A stretch of DNA of 64,000 bases from Tethya wilhelma (lineage: Eukaryota; Porifera; Demospongiae; Tethyida; Tethyidae). Of the stretch, positions 13,672 to 26,139 are shown one piece after another. Location: NCBI GenBank assembly GCA_964030475.1, contig CAXIPT010000013.1:66867-130866 (forward strand), read 5' to 3'. Each line of letters opens with the position of its first letter. Within the stretch, counting starts at the first letter, position 1. Made by a program: the position numbers and the translations under genes. Under the pieces are notes generated by a model. That model worked only from the letters and a program-made list of their open reading frames with translations, was not told the DNA's origin and did no database searches.

Positions 13672-15819
13672 ACAGATTTTTTAAAGCATGAAGCAACATT
13701 AAACTTTAATGTTTCTGCTATAAGTTTACAGTACAATATTATTACTTCAGAGATTCTGAATAAATTACTTTAAACTACTAGTTAGCCATCGATAAAAGCA
13801 AGTAAAACTTCATTCATAAGGGTCAACACTAATTACATGCTGAACGTGCCCATGGGCCATTTCAACACGTACATACCACACACAACAGATCATTAAAAGG
13901 CTACATACTGAGAACAAAGAGTGCCTCAATATGGCCGTGATTGAGTGTGAAAAGATGAACCATTAGTTAGAGCAGGGATTCCTTTGAGAGTACACACAAT
14001 AGAGAACAGAGGGAGCCATTAATTAAAGGAATGGCACTATCTATCACGTTCGTTCATTCGGACTGTTGAAATATCTCAAATCATTTATCCATTATGCACA
14101 CACACACACAGAAAGGCACACACACATACATAGGTATATGTAGCAATAATAGACATTCGAAAATGATTATCATAATGCCCCTCGCTGTTGTTTCTATTCA
14201 AACCTTCAGTTATGAGTGAAAGGACCTCTACATGACCTAAGCACTGTGCAATTCACATGTGAAAATTATTCGAAAAAGACACACACACACAGCACATATG
14301 CTGCCATAGTGCAGCAAGGGATGGAGTCTCATTGAAGGTACCTGTTAGAAAAGGTGAGTGACAAATTGATTGAATTGGGTGCAATACATAGGCATTCATT
14401 CATCCCTGCAACAAGGAATATGAATCACTTTACCATTGAACACACACAAAGAGAGAGGGGGTCACATGTGACAAATATGGTTCAAAGTGACCATCAATAA
14501 TGCAGTGTTTTTGATATTAGGGAGGGTAAAAAAACGTTCGAAAATGCTAGAAAAATTCGAATCATGCATATTGAAGATTTTGAGGCGAATAAGCAATGTT
14601 TTATGGGAATATGCAACAGGACAGTAATGTCATGCAGTAGTAAATACAGTACCAAAATGATAATGATAATGTATGTATGGGCAATGAGTGAGCACTTCAC
14701 ATGCGCATGCAAAGAGGAGTGTAGTAATTGAAAGCAGTCTCCTGAAAAATATTTTGAATTTGAAAGAAACCTTGAGGACCCTCGCAATGCACACTTATCA
14801 TAAATTTGTACATGCACACAGAGAAACTAGAATATTCAGAATCTTCTAAAAAATACAATATTCGTCAATTCTTGGCTTTCGTCAATACTTGAAAGGCATG
14901 CAAATTAAAAATCTAATACCTATTCGTGACCAACCAAGCATGGGGTTGCTATCAGGGTTGTTTATCAATGCATAGTAGGATAGTGCTACTGGTGTACATA
15001 CTAATGTAGGCAGCTGCCTAGACTTCTTGTCATGTAGCTGTACGAGTATGGGAGGGATTTGACTCGCATCTCATGAATCACGAATATCTAGAGCACGCCA
15101 TGCATACTGGAAGCTAAGCTTGCTAAAATTCCCTGAGAAAGCAATCTTTATAGCATTCCAGTGGTCATGGTTAAACAAAATATGCCAATCTTGTATTGTT
15201 TTTGCAAAGGTTTTACCACAGAGAAGTTTAGGTAATTGTATCCACCCAATATGCAATTAGTCCTTGTACCTGAAGTAATTGGTAATTAAGACAAGGACAA
15301 TGGTGTGAAGCACAAACAATAACCTGTGGTAGTATAGCGTGCTAGAGAGGCTACAGTGCCCCTCCTACATACAGGGCACCTTCAAACTAGGTGTAGAACT
15401 GAAGGACAAGTGACGCCTTGAATTGTTAGTAGGGCCTGGGAGCCAGACAGACGGTTTCCAACTTGTGGTCACTCTCTAGCTACTGGTTTGTAGGCGGCCT
15501 AACGGTTCCTAGCTGCTGATACGCCCTCCCTGCACCCTAGACCGCTAATTAGCCATAGGTGGGAGCACAGCTGGTGATGATAATGAAGGGCACATTATAG
15601 GAGGGACTGTCACTTTCTACTGATGGCTCACCACAAAATTATGGAGGATAGTGGGGTTCTACTGAGCGAGGACTAAGTTTAGTAAAGAGTTATGCATTTC
15701 TCCGAGAATGAAAACTTGAGAAATCTTATTTTGTGTGTGTGTGTTTGTGTGTGTTTCAGTAAAGGCCTGTACATTTTTCCAAGAATGAAAACTTTAAAAA
15801 TCTTATTGTGTGTGTGTGT

Positions 15820-15841
<22 letters not shown>

Positions 15842-15852
<11 letters not shown>

Positions 15853-17075
15853 AGTGAGTGAGTGTGAGTGAGAGTATGAGTGCACGAGTGCATAAAATTT
15901 AGTTTGATTCATTACAAGTATAGATTCTAGCTTCAGTCACAGATTGTTTTTAGTTTTGTTGTTTGCTAATAAATTATTCATAAGTACACAAACACCTGAC
16001 CAGCTACACCCCACCCCATGAACATGATGATCTAGTCAGATAGACACACATGACTTGATCCTCACTATAATTACATTATTGCCAACAAGGTCACAGTACA
16101 GAGTCTAGAGGCTCCTCCTTCGCAAACGTTTCCCTCGAAAAGCAAAAAGAAAAATTAATATTGGAAAAAGAAGAAAAAAAAGACTATTTCAGACTGGTCT
16201 TGTCTATGAGACATACAGTCATGAGACCCAGACGATATGGGGAGGGCCAGAGATTGCACAGCTCATGCTTACAGCTCACAATGAAATGACTCATGAGTGT
16301 ATTTTGTGGTTGAATATAAAGTGGAATAATGCAGTCTTGGCAGCACTGCAGGTATGAACCAGCCCTCTCTCTCTCTCACTCACCAGCTCATGAATATGCA
16401 ATAGGGAATTCTATGTGAGTTTGTTGACACAACACTGGGCTATGTAATTAACCAAGAACTATGTACCTACAGCACATGTGGTAGGATCAGCTTATGAATA
16501 ATGCAATCCAGTGAACCAATGTCAACATTGCGTACATCGGTGGTGCTCCATGCTCAAAAAAGGACTTTAGATACCTTCTACATCCAATCTATGTGTCCAC
16601 TTTAAAGCCTCTTTTTCAGTTGCTAAAATGGCAAACAGTACTATTTTACGGGTTAGGATAGAATTACACTATTAAATCTTTCCCAGCCACATAATATAGG
16701 TGGGATTTAGTGTGGGGGTTCAGCATAAACGTACGCTATTTTACGCTAAGCCCATTGCAGTCTTATAGTAATAAAAAGTACCGGGATTTAGTGTACATGT
16801 AAGTGGGTACACTTTCTCCTAGCTTATGCCATGGCTGAATATTCAATGTTTATTGGGGCTTAGTGTACTGCTATGTTAAATCCTTCCCAAGAAAATAGCG
16901 TACCCCTATGCTAAATCCTTCCCATATACATATAAGAGGAAAATAGCGTCCCCCTACGCTAAATCCCTCCTATATATATGGGTGGGGATTTTAACGTTGC
17001 GTACACTGAGATTTTGGCCAGCCCGTCTATATATATTATAGGAGGGAAATAGTGTACCCCCCACACTAAATCCCG

Positions 17076-17111
<36 letters not shown>

Positions 17112-17193
17112 TGGGAAAGGTCTAATAGTGTAATTTTGTACAACCCCCTACGTATTATACAGTTTTACGCAAGATATTCCTGCTACAAGACTA
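15842..17193. repeat. Segmental duplication block A, copy 1
   Basis: This 1.35-kb stretch matches 22419-23764 base for base apart from a few changes: for example CTACGTATTA versus CTAGGTATTA, and a (TA)n tract 6 bp longer here. The left boundary falls inside a (GT)n/(GAGT)n microsatellite. The right boundary is a deletion junction that joins it to the interior of TMEM242. A basic minus-strand tail ending FRGKRLRRRSL-stop (about 16116-16195) could be an exon, but that is speculative. Confidence 0.93.
16658..17140. mobile_element. MITE-like palindromic element inside block A
   Basis: The outer ends are inverted copies: TACACTATTAAATCTTTCCCA on the left and TGGGAAAGGTCTAATAGTGTA on the right, with two mismatches. 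The interior repeats a GTGTA-CCCC-ACGCTAAATCC-type unit in both orientations and has (TA)n centres. The second copy is at about 23235-23712. No coding capacity. Confidence 0.6.
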
Positions 17194-17509
17194 CCACTAC
17201 TTTCTTTCCATTTCGTTGTCTTTTATGATTGAACTGTTCTTCGGCTAATTCATCCATTTCTTCCTTATACACTGACCTTCCACCAACAACACCGAATCCC
17301 AGTCCCGAGAATACAGAGAAAAAGACAGCACCCGTGAAAAAGGCTACCTTTGTCCAGGTTGATGCTTGATATGGTCGTTCTTGGTCTTCAATGGACATGA
17401 TTAGATCATAATGGGCATAGTGGTCTTCTGTTGGTTCATTTTGAGTAGATTTCACAGCTACTGACTGTATATTCTTGTTCTCGTGGCTTGATTTTGAGCC
17501 ATGATTCAT
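17194..17509 (-). pseudogene. TMEM242: TMEM242 copy 1, 3'-truncated by deletion
   Basis: Residues 1 to about 104 match the intact gene at 26269-26684 (start MNHGSKSSHE). The reading frame then runs into block A and ends after VVVL. The conserved RALGWG segment and second membrane helix are lost, and the 3' exon is absent. Head-to-head with COX6A copy 1. Confidence 0.9.
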
Positions 17510-17637
17510 TTTCCTGCAAGTTCAAGTCTTTCCTTTCATTCAGCATAGCAAATTAACTTGACGTCCTTTACCATTTTGCAGCACACCTGATCTTTGACCT
17601 TTGTACTTTAGCCTACTCCAAAAGAAAAGCAAACAAG

Positions 17638-17994
17638 ATGGCGGCTCTTTGGAGAGTGAGTTTGAGACGACTTCCCGCTCCCTGGAGGCGAACAATAAGC
17701 TCCTTTCATCAAGAACTGTTAGCAGAAGAAGAACACGCTCTGAAAACGACCGTTACGTGGCGAAACATCTCTCTCTTCGTGGCCATTCCGGCAGTTTTGC
17801 TGACAGCCTACAGTAGCTATTCCAAAGAGGTGGCACATCAGAACCACATTAAGGAGCACGGCCGTCCAGAGTTTAAGCCTTGGACTCATCTGAGGATCAG
17901 AGCCAAACCATGGCCATGGGGAGATGGGAACCACTCTCTCTTCCATAACCCTCACACCAATCCACTACCAGAGGGGTATGAAGACGAACATTGA
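17638..17994 (+). CDS. COX6A: Cytochrome c oxidase subunit 6A, copy 1
   Basis: 118 codons, with a protein identical to the copy at 26813-27169. It starts [19 protein letters not shown], an Arg-rich, acid-free mitochondrial presequence. One membrane helix ([15 protein letters not shown]) follows, then the family core [19 protein letters not shown] and a C-terminus [11 protein letters not shown]. It is a nuclear-encoded subunit of complex IV in the inner membrane. No intron in the coding region. Sequence identity with copy 2 drops sharply just after the stop codon, which marks the edge of the duplicated or converted tract. Confidence 0.93.
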   Translation: MAALWRVSLRRLPAPWRRTISSFHQELLAEEEHALKTTVTWRNISLFVAIPAVLLTAYSSYSKEVAHQNHIKEHGRPEFKPWTHLRIRAKPWPWGDGNHSLFHNPHTNPLPEGYEDEH

Positions 17995-18958
17995 TAGTCG
18001 GGTCAAGACTGTAGGACTCGTGGTACTGTGTATGTAGTTGGTTTACAAGTTAAACTTGTTTAGTATAAGTCTTGCCATAGATAATAGTATAGCATGTTAT
18101 CTGCGGTCTTGTATGTTTAATATTTCGTTGTTGGAAGCTGTGTTGTTTTGTATTCAATGCTGTTCTTCCTGTGTCTGTTATGTTGAGGCTACTGGTAAAA
18201 TAGTATGGGCATGGATTGTATTACAGTAAAGTAATTGCTACAAAGAGCAGAGGAACTGTCATGTAGTAAAAAGACCCCCCTCCCCCCCCCCGGAACAAAT
18301 ACATAGGCAATTGACCCCCTCTGAAATATTTGGACCCCCTTGTGACTTTGAACCTTTGCAATCGTGGTAGAGGATATGAGCAGCACAGTGAGCACAAACA
18401 CGCACTGGCACTCAGACACATTTCATCACAGTAGATAATTTTTTATTGAGAGAACTGTCCTAGCAAATTAAGTTAGATCAATAGACTGAATATAGGAACG
18501 TTGTACGTTCTGTCACGGAGAATTTAGACCCCCCTATTTTGGTGTTGGTCATGATTGTCGGAGGCTCTTTTCTTCTCACTGAGTGCTGAATCCAGTGAAT
18601 ATAACAATCTGCGGATAGTAAGCCCATGGAGGGAGTGTAGTCTCGCGAGACTAGGAGGGAGTGGTAGAATATTGTGAAGTCTATAATGATGATCAAATAA
18701 TATGATGATGATGCACTTAAGTTAAACTTCATATTTATAATCTTTTGCACACTGACAGTCTCATTACTTAGCTTAGATTCTAAGAATAGTATCCTATACC
18801 TTCTCATGCATGCAGTTAGAGCCTGATGATCCATTCTCTGCATGCTGTGGTAAACGGTACATGGTAAGGGTGGCCTGGTGAAAAAGTTACTGGCACTGTG
18901 TAATGTTTGGGGGGAATTACCTAGTACCTGTGTCAGAAAGGGGGCGGATCTCACAACA

Positions 18959-21047
18959 ATGGCCACAATGCAAGCAACGACTACAAAGAAGAGAGTAGAA
19001 AGTCGAAAATCTATTGCAGTAGTCCCGTGCCCCACCACGGAGGAAACGACTGAATCTCTTCAATACAAAGTATTCATTCAAAAGTTTCCTCGTCTAGTGG
19101 AAGCAGTGAGACCAGTTGTTGTGAAATTTGCTGTACATGCTCTTTCAAAGTCTCTCATCACTAACCATAATAAGACTCAAGCAGAGAATCCTTACAAAGA
19201 TGACTATGACAGGGCTAGTGTTCTCATGAGTCAGATTCTAGACAAGGTTAAAGATAATGATGCTCATTTTGATGATTTGGTTTGTATCCTTCAAGATTCA
19301 AGCCTTACCAAGCTAGCTAGTGAGCTAAAGAGGGCAGTTGATCCTGTTGAAAGCAAATCTAGTGGGGACTCTGGTTCTGAAAGAGGTGCAGAAGTAGTTG
19401 GTAGTGGTTTTGAATGTCCATGTGGACACTGCAACATTGAATCATACTTTGAAGATACATCAAAATGCCCGCAAAAACAGAAAAAGCCATTTCCTTACCT
19501 AAATGTGACCCGTTTAACTAAAGAGGAAAAAGACACACTAGAACATCAACTCATATATGATACAAATAAAATATGCAGGGAGTTCAAAAGACTATTAGAC
19601 AGTGTTTTCAAAGCATTAAAGAAAAATGGAACATCAGTGGCTGAGATTAGAAGCACAATATTTTCCTCTGCTGGAGCAGGTCATCCAAAAGCAATTGAAC
19701 CATCTCATGCTGTTGAGTTAAAGACAATCACAATATTACCTGATTTGAAATCCTTTCTAGCTCGCCACAAGTATTTCTCTTTCATTAATTATGGAATCCT
19801 GGAAGAAATCATTGATGAATACTGTGAAGAATGTAGAACAAATCTTGATTGCTACCTTCAAAAATTTAAAGATTTTGGTAGGAGAAATATCTTTGAAATC
19901 CCCTCAGATATGTTTAGCTTATCATCCACTTCTGACAAACGACTGATGGTGGTTAAAGTAATAGATGAACTTTGGTTTGGTGGTGAATGTGATACTCCCA
20001 GCTGTTCCTTTACTCTGAATGATATCAAAACTATAGAGTCTAATATTTGTGATGTAATTGGACACAAGCAACGCTTTATCCGTCTAATTGATGTTAGCAA
20101 GGGCTGTATACAGCTAGCATTTGATATTTTACTATGTCAAGAAGCTCCCATTTTCCCCCTCACTACTTCACAACTGAGTGAGTTGATACACCATGGTATT
20201 ATAGTCTTACACCAGCCAACTGTTGCTCAAGCCACAATCAGTGACATGCAAGTATTTATGACCCCTCTCGTTTCACCCACTCGGCACAGGACCATTTTTG
20301 TTTCACCCGTTGGTGTACGCTCCCCTCTTATTTCACACACTAGTTTGCGCCCCCCTCTCATTTCACGTACTGGTATACGCCCTCCTTTCATTTCATGCAC
20401 TGGTATCCAGACCCCTCTTATTTCACATGCTGGTGTACGGCCCCCTCTCACTTCACACACTGGAATCTGGACCCCTCTTGTTTCACACACTAGTGATAAA
20501 ACGCCTTGGCGAGACCAGGTCAGTTTTCCTCCAATAGTAGCAAATGCAGCTAAGCACATACAAAAGAGAACCTATTCAGAAGGTACTTCTTTTGTAAGCA
20601 AGCTCCCTCCAGCAGTAGCAAACGTCCCAGCCGAACACATACGAGGATATGTGCATACAAAGAGAGTAAACAGCTATCTCGTAGGAAACACACTGGGAGA
20701 AGGCTCCTATTCTAAAGTCAAGGAGGCTTTCCACTCACTAGTTGGAGAAAAGGTAACATCTAACAGTGAATACTCTGTTGTATGTAGATATCTCTCCTAT
20801 ACATGTACTGGTGTTTGCATTGCTTTACTATAGCTTTGTACAAAATAGCACGTTACGATTGTTTGTTCATTGTAGGTAGCTATGAAGATTATAGACAAAA
20901 AGAAAGTTCAACAAGATCCTTATGTAGCAAAGAACTTCCAAAGGGAGGCCAAGCTATTGCAAATGGTCCACCACACTAACATTCTACACCTGCTGGAAGT
21001 GATAGAAACTGACACAAGTTTCTACCTCATCACAGAGCTGTGTACAG
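18959..21047 (+). pseudogene. CARD-kinase paralogue 1, 3'-truncated after two kinase exons
   Basis: Exon 1 (18959-20752, 598 codons, start MATMQATTTK) encodes a CARD-like domain, a Cys-containing central module (CPCGHC at about residue 159) and the kinase glycine loop NTLGEGSYSKVKEAF. Exon 2 (20876-21047) encodes VAMKIIDKKK to ITELCTG. Exons 3-10 of the intact paralogue (27502-31985) are missing. Similarity continues for some 50 bp into intron 2, then stops near 21100. Without the HRD, DFG and KA1 regions it cannot be an active kinase. A shorter protein (CARD plus module) is still conceivable because intron 1 reads through for 27 codons (TSNSEYSVVC...) to a stop at 20831-20833. Its linker carries a seven-unit minisatellite absent from the paralogue. 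Confidence 0.85.
20262..20500 (+). repeat. 30-bp coding minisatellite in the CARD-kinase 1 linker
   Basis: About seven in-frame units of ten residues with consensus near SHTGIRPPLI lie between the central module and the kinase. The intact paralogue has only a single unit-like stretch (FKTPLVSH) at the same place. Confidence 0.85.
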
Positions 21048-21099
21048 GTAAGAGTTGAGAATGAAGTTTTGGTTGGTAAAGTAGTGAATTTGATTAAAT

Positions 21100-21544
21100 T
21101 GAGCTAAACTAGCCCCACAGTAGCATTGTAAACTCGGCGAGAAAATTAGTGCTTGCTTGCAATGGATCAAATTATTTGAAAATTATTTGTGCACAGCATG
21201 TACAATCACGGTAGGTGCAACTCCCATCAGTAGCATGCGATTCCCTAGGTTAGATGGTACTTTTAGCTTTGAAGAGTAATCACTACCCAGCTGATACGTA
21301 GCATTTGTATATACGTAACCATGCTCAAAATCTAGTACAAAGCCACCTAGCACGCAAGTAATGAAAAGCTTCTGCTGCTGATCAAAGAGGATGCATCACT
21401 GACTGGCATATTAATTGTTATTCAATGAATTTTCTAAGCAGAGATTATGACTACTGTCTTGGCTGGCTGACACCTATCTGCTTACCTAGGCCTTTTGTAT
21501 ACGTCTCTGGCAGCTAGTGTCAGTGCATGGCCTGATGCTACTGA
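21100..21544. other. Non-coding sequence after the truncated kinase gene
   Basis: AT-rich, no supported exon. It ends in a short (TAT/ATT)n tract near 21560-21590. Confidence 0.4.
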
Positions 21545-22419
21545 TCAATGCTCTTCCTTAATATATATATTATTATTATTATTATTCATTTCCACGCCAC
21601 CATAGGCGCAATGGGGGAAAGGGGGAACAACACACACACAAACAATCATCACAAAAATAAGCAAATAAAAATGAGGAGAGAGAGAGAGATCAGAATCAAG
21701 TTCCAGGTTTTGATTTAACTTTGCTGCGTAGCCGTGTCCTGTGAGCAACCGGAGCCCAGAATACATCATCGTGGGATTCGATAACAAATCCAGGTATACA
21801 CCATCTCTTTGCTGGTAGTCGAGACTGATGCAATCATCACTGTCAAGGTCACTAGTGCTCACACAGTCACTAGAGTGAACGGCACCAATCTTGACACTTG
21901 ACCTGCTGACCTTCACAGGAGACCAACTGAAACTACCATCGCCCCGATCAACACACACTCCAGGGGTATCATTTGCTTCATAGAAAAACATTGGAGGATC
22001 TACTTCAGCTGGGCTCAGGTCTGACTCAGGGATGACAAGTTCAGGACTCTGATGGCACAATGTGATGTCAAGAGATTGTTCCACACTGAGAGAGATTGAG
22101 GACTCACCACTACCCACAGACAGGGGAGAAACACAACGAGCTTCATGTCTCAGAGAGGCTGAAGACTCACTACTGCACTGAGGCAGAGGAGAAGCACTAT
22201 ACAGGCTTCAGGAGAGCAGGTCGAATGACTCCGAGACTCACCACTGCACTGAGGCATGGGAGAAACATTACGAGAGGTCGAATGTCTCTGAGACTCACCA
22301 CTGCACTGAGACAGGGGAGACACACTATGAGCATCAGGAGAGGGACATCTCTGAGAGGCCAAGGCCTCACCACTGCACTGAGACAGCTGAGAACAAGCCT
22401 CAGGAGAAGAAAGTGTGTG
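21545..22419 (-). pseudogene. Ser/Cys-rich repeat protein fragment, probably frameshifted
   Basis: On the minus strand, four or five imperfect 60-70-bp units encode QCSGES...VSP (22150-22410). The frame then shifts near 22215-22230 and continues through SVGSGESSISLSVEQS to an acidic stretch (DLDSDDCISLDYQQRDG) ending near 21720. I recognise no family. It could be the last exon of a gene cut by the duplication, since its 5' side is the (GT)n boundary of block A copy 2. Confidence 0.35.
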
Positions 22420-23764
22420 TGTGTGTGTGAGTGAGTGAGTGTGAGTGAGAGTATGAGTGCACGAGTGCATAAAATTTAGTTTGATTCATTACAAGTATAG
22501 ATTCTAGCTTCAGTCACAGATTGTTTTTAGTTTTGTTGTTTGCTAATAAATTATTCATAAGTACACAAACACCTGACCAGCTACACCCCACCCCATGAAC
22601 ATGATGATCTAGTCAGATAGACACACATGACTTGATCCTCACTATAATTACATTATTGCCAACAAGGTCACAGTACAGAGTCTAGAGGCTCCTCCTTCGC
22701 AAACGTTTCCCTCGAAAAGCAAAAAGAAAAATTAATATTGGAAAAAGAAGAAAAAAAAGACTATTTCAGACTGGTCTTGTCTATGAGACATACAGTCATG
22801 AGACCCAGACGATATGGGGAGGGCCAGAGATTGCACAGCTCATGCTTACAGCTCACAATGAAATGACTCATGAGTGTATTTTGTGGTTGAATATAAAGTG
22901 GAATAATGCAGTCTTGGCAGCACTGCAGGTATGAACCAGCCCTCTCTCTCTCTCACTCACCAGCTCATGAATATGCAATAGGGAATTCTATGTGAGTTTG
23001 TTGACACAACACTGGGCTATGTAATTAACCAAGAACTATGTACCTACAGCACATGTGGTAGGATCAGCTTATGAATAATGCAATCCAGTGAACCAATGTC
23101 AACATTGCGTACATCGGTGGTGCTCCATGCTCAAAAAAGGACTTTAGATACCTTCTACATCCAATCTATGTGTCCACTTTAAAGCCTCTTTTTCAGTTGC
23201 TAAAATGGCAAACAGTACTATTTTACGGGTTAGGATAGAATTACACTATTAAATCTTTCCCAGCCACATAATATAGGTGGGATTTAGTGTGGGGGTTCAG
23301 CATAAACGTACGCTATTTTACGCTAAGCCCATTGCAGTCTTATAGTAATAAAAAGTACCGGGATTTAGTGTACATGTAAGTGGGTACACTTTCTCCTAGC
23401 TTATGCCATGGCTGAATATTCAATGTTTATTGGGGCTTAGTGTACTGCTATGTTAAATCCTTCCCAAGAAAATAGCGTACCCCTATGCTAAATCCTTCCC
23501 ATATACATATAAGAGGAAAATAGCGTCCCCCTACGCTAAATCCCTCCTATATATATGGGTGGGGATTTTAACGTTGCGTACACTGAGATTTTGGCCAGCC
23601 CGTCTATATATATTATAGGAGGGAAATAGTGTACCCCCCACACTAAATCCCGCCTATATATATATATATATATATATATAGGTGGGAAAGGTCTAATAGT
23701 GTAATTTTGTACAACCCCCTAGGTATTATACAGTTTTACGCAAGATATTCCTGCTACAAGACTA
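22419..23764. repeat. Segmental duplication block A, copy 2
   Basis: A near-identical copy of 15842-17193. It is continuous with the 3' exon of the minus-strand gene at 23767-24750, so this copy shows the ancestral arrangement. Confidence 0.93.
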
Positions 23765-23766
23765 AC

Positions 23767-24750
23767 CATATAGAGTACTCTTGGTCCTGTTCTCCCCAGT
23801 GGTAGACCATTCAGCTCCTCTGCCTCACAGATTGGAGGAATCTCGGCCACACCCAGAGGGGAAAACCCTCCCATTTCCAGCGTAATGTGCACCCCATCCA
23901 GACTGGCTGAAGGGAGGTCTAAAAAGAAAAAAAGAAAAAGAAAATTCCAATTCAAAAAATCAGTCATTGCAGGCAATAACATTTGCATAACGAGTTTGTA
24001 TTATTGAACCTATACTGATAATCTGTCAGTACCTTTCAGAGCCCACATGTGGAACAGTACATTCACTTGTCTGTCACTGGGATCGACACTGTCTTCAAAG
24101 TTTGGCCGAGAGTGGATTAAGAGAGACACATCAACCTTATCAGGATCCTTCACTGGCTAGTTAGGAGAGATCAAGTGTAATGTAATATTCTTATACATGT
24201 GTCAATAATTTCCATACCTGCTGTGCAAAGTAATGCTGCAAGTCTTTGGGAAGAATCTCCTTTAGGAGACCTGTGTCTGTCAGCCTGTGGCTTGGTAGCA
24301 CCACTATCATCAGTGGCAGGGCAATGTGGTAGTCAGAGAGACCATACACTCCACTAGTGAGAAAGATTATTGGCGCAAAACTCAAGATGTGACTAGTTAT
24401 ATTGACGACCCCTTACCAGGTTGGCAGGCAATGATATGGCATGACTTCACTGAAGATCTGTACGGCTAGGGGATCTTCTGGTCTGTCATGATACTTTAGT
24501 GATAGCTGAAACGAACATTCTTCGTCCCACACGCCCAAGACTACTTTGTTCTTGGGTCTATGCAGCCACCAACTACTACGAACATCAGCTTTGGGTCTGT
24601 ACAGTTGAGCAAGCATTTAAAAACTGTCCCTTTACTTCTCCAATAGTATTCTTACTCATTTCTTCTTGTTTGTTGTTCAACATTGTTGCTGCAAGTTTTT
24701 CCTTGAGCTGAAGAAACCGCTTCACTATTTCCACTGGTAATGGTCGCCAT
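23767..24750 (-). CDS. Unrecognised conserved-looking gene, at least five exons
   Basis: Exons 24656-24750 (MATITSGNSE), 24417-24596, 24218-24353, 24033-24156 and 23767-23918 join with consistent phases and GT-AG borders. They give about 228 residues: a Ser/Asn-rich start, then SSWWLHRPKNKVVLGVWDEE, PLMIVVLPSHRLTDTGLL, VNVLFHMWALK and EIPPICEAEELNGLPLG. The composition is that of a soluble beta-rich protein. I do not recognise the family. The 3' end is open to question. Reading through gives a stop at 23719-23721, while a GTTAGT donor after ...RVLYM could lead to a further exon inside block A. Head-to-head with ATP5PO, with 55 bp between start codons. Confidence 0.7.
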
Positions 24751-24805
24751 TATGATTTGTCACGTGCCGATTTGTCGTTGTCACGTGTTTTTGCTGGTAA
24801 ACAAA
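24751..24805. promoter_or_regulatory. 55-bp divergent promoter, unknown gene (-) / ATP5PO (+)
   Basis: Only 55 bp separate the two ATGs. The interval contains two copies of TCACGTG, an E-box-like site. Confidence 0.55.
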
Positions 24806-25941
24806 ATGGCGGCAGCGAGACAACTGTGGGCTCTTGGAAGAGTAAGTTTTACGCTATATAGGTACATACGAAGCATCGTATTATGCTGCTGTTGTTAATC
24901 TCTTTCTAGACTGCCACTAGGAGCTACGCTTCAGCCGCTGCCAGTGGAGAAGTAACCAAAGTAAGCCGACTCAAAACAACCCACCAATTTTGCTCCAAGT
25001 TGCACACTACAGTAGTAACGTGTAGGTGTGATTCCTCACTGTAGGCTCCCATTAAAGTGTTTGGTATAGAGGGACGTTATGCACATGCACTCTACTCTGC
25101 TGCTTCCAAGCAGAAAGCTATCGAGAAAGTTGAAACCGACCTCAATGACTTTCAGGTAAGGTATTTTGGACTGTAGCAGAGTGTCCTTTAAACTTGCCCA
25201 TTTTCCTTCAGCAACTAATGACCAAGCACACAGCACTGTCTGAATTTATGGGCAACCCGACATTAAACAAAAGAACGAAACAGAGTTAGTGAGAATTAGC
25301 TGAAGTTCGTCTATATGTAGCTGACATTTTATCCCCCAACCAATTCTCACAGGTACTCTTGGAGATGTCCTGAAGGACAAGAAGTACTCTGATCTCACTG
25401 TCAATCTCTTCAGTGAGTAGTTAAACACATATTGTATATCACTATTCATTCTCTGTGATACTTCAGGTACACTGGCTGACAACAATAGACTAACAAAGGC
25501 TGTGGGAGTGATCAAGGCCTACCAGACCATCATGTGTGCTTACAGAGGAGAGGTCCCTTGTACAGTCACATCTGCTAAGGTTAAAATCAAACAGCAACTG
25601 TCACGATTTTGAGGTTATGTCAAATTATTATGTTGTTCTGATTTTGTGTCCTTAGCCTCTCACTGATAAGAATCGACAAGACCTTGAGAAATTACTCAAA
25701 CAGTTTCTAGAAAAAGGCCAAGTACTAAAACTTGACGTAAAGGTAAGCACGTGCATACAATAGAATTGCACAATCCATAAGTTTGAAAACAAATAGCAGT
25801 GCTCATCTCATTCTCCTCCCATTCAAGATTGAACCAGGCATCATTGGTGGGATGATAGTGGATCTAGGAGACAAGTTCATCGACATGTCCACTCGCACCC
25901 GGATCAGTAGGATCTTAAAGACTCTGAGAGAGGGACTGTAG
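24806..25941 (+). CDS. ATP5PO: ATP synthase peripheral stalk subunit OSCP, eight exons
   Basis: OSCP links the F1 head of mitochondrial ATP synthase to the peripheral stalk. Exons: 24806-24841, 24910-24960, 25045-25155, 25212-25284, 25353-25412, 25467-25579, 25656-25742 and 25828-25941, total 645 nt, 214 residues. That is close to the usual 210-215. The start [12 protein letters not shown] and an Arg/Ala/Ser-rich segment form the mitochondrial presequence. Family landmarks are [17 protein letters not shown] near the mature N-terminus, [33 protein letters not shown], and the C-terminal [26 protein letters not shown]. All introns are under 130 bp. This gene is absent from duplicated unit 1. Confidence 0.95.
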
Positions 25942-26139
25942 CAGCAGTAGTGACATGTATATACCCTTTGTGTATAGTAATCCATTGTTATCTGAATATT
26001 AATATTTATACATAGATTTCAAGTTGGCAAAAATAAGTGATATTCTATTTAAAGTAGAGCATAAATGATGGATAGTTAAAGACTGAAAGGCAAAACCTGT
26101 AATGCATGTACTGACTGGTATACACATAGTGTGTGTTCA

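Larger units (their letters stand above)
10500..15841. other. Gene-poor intergenic region
   Basis: Apart from the two weak exon candidates listed separately, I see only AT-rich non-coding sequence and microsatellites. CA/GT tracts lie at 11620-11696, 12318-12342, 13629-13664 and 15815-15850; the last continues into the duplicated block. A 61-codon minus-strand frame at 15071-15256 (starts MHIGWIQLPK) has protein-like composition but no splice sites or family I can name. Confidence 0.5.

Noticed and set aside
15071..15256. 61-codon minus-strand frame (MHIGWIQLPK...)
   Set aside because: Protein-like composition but no splice signals, homologue or neighbour to support it.
17601..17816. Frame starting [15 protein letters not shown] at the COX6A promoter (also at 26776)
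   Set aside because: Overlaps COX6A in another frame; duplicated only because the segment is duplicated, and it has no family.
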